Positions 61,895 through 64,000 of a DNA stretch of 64,000 bases are shown in pieces. Source of the stretch: Shewanella pealeana ATCC 700345 (GTDB taxonomy: Bacteria > Pseudomonadota > Gammaproteobacteria > Enterobacterales > Shewanellaceae); the NCBI RefSeq assembly GCF_000018285.1, contig NC_009901.1, positions 3,843,001-3,907,000 on the forward strand, in the 5' to 3' direction. The position numbers and the translations under genes were made by a program. Positions within the stretch are counted from its first letter, which is position 1. Every line of letters starts with the position of its first letter. The notes under the pieces were generated by a model. That model had not been told where the DNA came from. It did no database searches and saw nothing but the letters and a program-made list of their open reading frames with translations.

Positions 61895-61924
61895 TTATCA
61901 CACGTATTTATATGCAAGTGATTG

Positions 61925-61955
61925 AAAGCACTGCCAATGGCGGTGCTTTTTTTTA
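61925..61955 (+). terminator. Terminator of yehS
   Basis: AAAGCACTGCC / GGCGGTGCTTT stem with eight T residues. Confidence 0.85.
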
Positions 61956-61956
61956 G

Positions 61957-62165
61957 GAGCTAGGAACTAGATCCTAGGACGCTTCGCTGCGAGGATGGGC
62001 TTCGCCCTGCTAGGAAAAGCAAAAGCCCGACCTACTACAAACACCACTTTTTCGGCTTTTCCCATCTTTTCTGTAAGCGTAGCGTTCCGTCTGTGACGTA
62101 GTCACGTTCGCAAGGCCGTAGGCCGAACGTCTTTGCTCTTCCTAGAAGCTAGGACCTTTCTTGGC
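61957..62165 (-). repeat. CTAG-rich intergenic repeat, copy B
   Basis: Opposite orientation to copies A and C. Read on the minus strand it has the fullest set of blocks: GCCAAGAAAGGTCCTAG, GCAAAGACGTTCGGCC, GAACGTGACTACGTCAC, GACGGAACGCTACGCTTAC, TAGTAGGTCGGGCTTTTGC, TTTTCCTAGCAGGGC, GCAGCGAAGCGTCCTAGG. Confidence 0.8.
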
Positions 62166-62275
62166 TTTTCCTCGCACCTTCTTTTCCTATATTTCATTAA
62201 AAATTTCGTCTATTTCGTCCGCAATAGCTAACAAAGATCACACTTTATGTTAGTCTTCCGTGATTAGCATCACCT

Positions 62276-62547
62276 GTAATACCAATCAGTATATAGATTT
62301 ACTCGCTCAGCGAGAATTTAGCGGTTCTGAGGCAAGGTGACGAATGAAGAGCATAGCTGTTCTACGGTCAAGTTCGTTAACGCAGCATCAGAGCAGCTAA
62401 AACTCGTCATTCTGGAGCGTTTTTGGCTGCCTACTTCCACATTGAACAGCACCATAAGGGAATAATAGCTCTTTCGACTATTCACCTTGAAACAGTTTGC
62501 CAAAAACCGCTCTGAGCAGATAAAGTTCTTATACTGATTGGTATTAC
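62276..62547. mobile_element. MITE, 272 bp
   Basis: Perfect 18-base terminal inverted repeats: GTAATACCAATCAGTATA at 62276-62293 and its complement at 62530-62547. No coding frame. The ends share 15 identical bases with the outer end of the IS630 remnant near 22,052. It ends only 31 bases before the malic enzyme gene. Confidence 0.85.
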
Positions 62548-62578
62548 TCTACTAACAAAAACAAAGAAAAGGTTTCCA

Positions 62579-64000
62579 ATGGACGATAACAAACGCCCGC
62601 TCTATCTTCCTTTTGCCGGTCCAGCCATTCTTGAAGCACCTTTGATCAACAAAGGTAGCGCTTTCACCGACGAAGAACGGATATTTTTTAATCTCGAAGG
62701 CCTACTGCCCCACGTCATCGAGACCATCGAAGAGCAAGCCTCTCGCGCTTATGATCAATACAAGAACTTCAGCAACGATCTCGACAAACATATCTACCTA
62801 AGAAACATTCAAGACACCAACGAGACTCTCTATTATCGCCTGGTGCAAAACCACATTACCGAGATGATGCCTATCATCTACACCCCTACAGTGGGGATGG
62901 CCTGTGAGCGTTTCTCTAAAGATTACCGTCGTAACCGTGGCCTGTTTATCTCTTACGCCAATAAAGACCGTATCGACGATATTCTTAATAACTCAACCCG
63001 CCAAAAAGTAAAAATCATCGTAGTGACCGACGGTGAGCGCATCTTAGGTCTAGGTGATCAAGGCATTGGTGGTATGGGGATCCCGATTGGTAAGTTATCT
63101 CTATACACCAGCTGTGGCGGTATTAGCCCGGCTTACACCTTGCCGATTACACTCGATGTAGGAACCGATAACCCACACCTACTCGAAGACCCTATGTACA
63201 TGGGGATGCGTAGCCCACGTATTGGCGGCGAAGAATACACAGAATTTGTAGAAGCCTTTATGCAAGCGGTTCACCGCCGCTGGCCCGACGCACTGATCCA
63301 GTTCGAAGACTTTGCTCAGAAGAACGCCATGCCACTGCTTGAGCGTTATAAAGATCAATACTGCTGCTTTAATGATGACATTCAAGGCACTGCCGCAGTA
63401 ACTGTTGGCTCACTGTTAGCAGCCTGTAAGGCGGCAAAAACACAGCTTAGCGAACAGCGCATCACCTTCTTAGGTGCAGGCTCAGCCGGTTGTGGTATTG
63501 CCGAGGCTATCGTGGCGCAGATGGTGTCTGAAGGGATTAGTGAAGCACAGGCACGCAAGCAAGTGTTTATGGTTGATCGCTGGGGCATGTTGCAATCAAA
63601 TATGCCTAACTTGCTACCGTTCCAGCAAAAGTTAGCGCAAAATTGTGATGACATTACCAGCTGGGATAATTTCAGCGACAACATCTCACTGCTGGATGTG
63701 GTAAACAATGCCAAGCCAACGGTATTGATTGGCGTTTCAGGCGCGCCGGGTCTGTTCACCGAAGAGATCATCAAGGCGATGCACAGCCATTGTAAGCGCC
63801 CAATCGTGTTCCCGTTGTCGAACCCAACTAGCCGCGTTGAAGCCACGCCGAAAGATATCCTACACTGGACCCAAGGCCAGGCGCTTGTAGCAACAGGTAG
63901 CCCGTTTGAGCCAGTAGTGGTTGACGATGTGACCTATGAAATTGCCCAGTGTAATAACAGTTATATCTTCCCAGGTATTGGCCTTGGCGTATTAGCCTCT
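62579..64000 (+). CDS. maeA: NAD-dependent malic enzyme (partial, runs off window)
   Basis: Oxidative decarboxylation of malate to pyruvate. 474 residues are visible and the frame stays open at the window end. Starts [18 protein letters not shown]; contains malic-enzyme motifs [40 protein letters not shown] and the NAD-binding [14 protein letters not shown]. Similarity to the E. coli SfcA/MaeA type is clear. The ATG at 62579 follows an AAAAGG ribosome site. A MITE sits in its upstream region. Confidence 0.94.
   Translation, partial: MDDNKRPLYLPFAGPAILEAPLINKGSAFTDEERIFFNLEGLLPHVIETIEEQASRAYDQYKNFSNDLDKHIYLRNIQDTNETLYYRLVQNHITEMMPIIYTPTVGMACERFSKDYRRNRGLFISYANKDRIDDILNNSTRQKVKIIVVTDGERILGLGDQGIGGMGIPIGKLSLYTSCGGISPAYTLPITLDVGTDNPHLLEDPMYMGMRSPRIGGEEYTEFVEAFMQAVHRRWPDALIQFEDFAQKNAMPLLERYKDQYCCFNDDIQGTAAVTVGSLLAACKAAKTQLSEQRITFLGAGSAGCGIAEAIVAQMVSEGISEAQARKQVFMVDRWGMLQSNMPNLLPFQQKLAQNCDDITSWDNFSDNISLLDVVNNAKPTVLIGVSGAPGLFTEEIIKAMHSHCKRPIVFPLSNPTSRVEATPKDILHWTQGQALVATGSPFEPVVVDDVTYEIAQCNNSYIFPGIGLGVLAS

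Overview
The window looks like chromosomal DNA of a gammaproteobacterium, most probably Shewanella. The gene order (ybeZ-ybeY-corC-lnt, leuS-lptE-holA-nadD-rsfS-rlmH-mrdA-rodA-mltB-rlpA-dacA-ybeD-lipB-lipA, and bamD / rluD-pgeF-clpB next to an rRNA operon) is the gammaproteobacterial one, and several proteins (a DUF4447 protein, a GlyGly-CTERM protease, many small intergenic repeats) are typical of Shewanella. This is inferred from protein recognition; no species call is made.

Region 1 (1-19,704) is dense housekeeping DNA. It holds ribosome and rRNA maturation (ybeZ, ybeY, rsfS, rlmH), lipoprotein and LPS assembly (lnt, lptE), leucyl-tRNA synthetase, the DNA polymerase III delta and psi subunits (holA, holD), NAD synthesis (nadD), the cell-elongation and peptidoglycan block (mrdA, rodA, mltB, rlpA, dacA) and lipoate synthesis (ybeD, lipB, lipA). 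Many of these genes overlap by 1-14 bases and are probably co-transcribed.

Region 2 (19,705-29,841) is the most dynamic part. It has two tandem tRNA-Trp genes, each with its own terminator, a secreted GH16-like protein, a decayed IS630-family transposase, a relic that resembles an rRNA-operon tail, and an apparently intact IS110/IS1111-type element with 12-bp inverted repeats. A complete 16S-23S-5S operon follows on the minus strand, with two recognisable promoters, boxA sites and no spacer tRNA.

Region 3 (29,842-44,720) holds a DUF4124 protein, a small lipoprotein, clpB-pgeF-rluD divergent from bamD, an RND-type transporter, tRNA-Phe, an HBM-type chemoreceptor, an ornithine cyclodeaminase-family enzyme, and an ECF sigma / membrane anti-sigma-like / DUF4097 operon.

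Region 4 (44,721-64,000) is more accessory. It has a LysR regulator divergent from a very large secreted subtilase with a GlyGly-CTERM tail, rsuA with degenerate copies of its own 3' end beyond the stop, an M13 metallopeptidase, and a secreted protein with a RelA/SpoT-like nucleotidyltransferase domain. Further on are a SUKH-like plus DUF4447 pair, a GST, a bacterial PH-domain protein, an NRAMP transporter, a serine hydrolase, yehS (DUF1456) and the start of an NAD-malic enzyme gene. Three copies of a CTAG-rich intergenic repeat and one 272-bp MITE lie in the gaps.

The least-explained items are the exported RelA/SpoT-like protein, the CTAG-rich repeat family, the MITE whose ends match the IS630 remnant, and the IS110 element with its candidate guide-RNA region.
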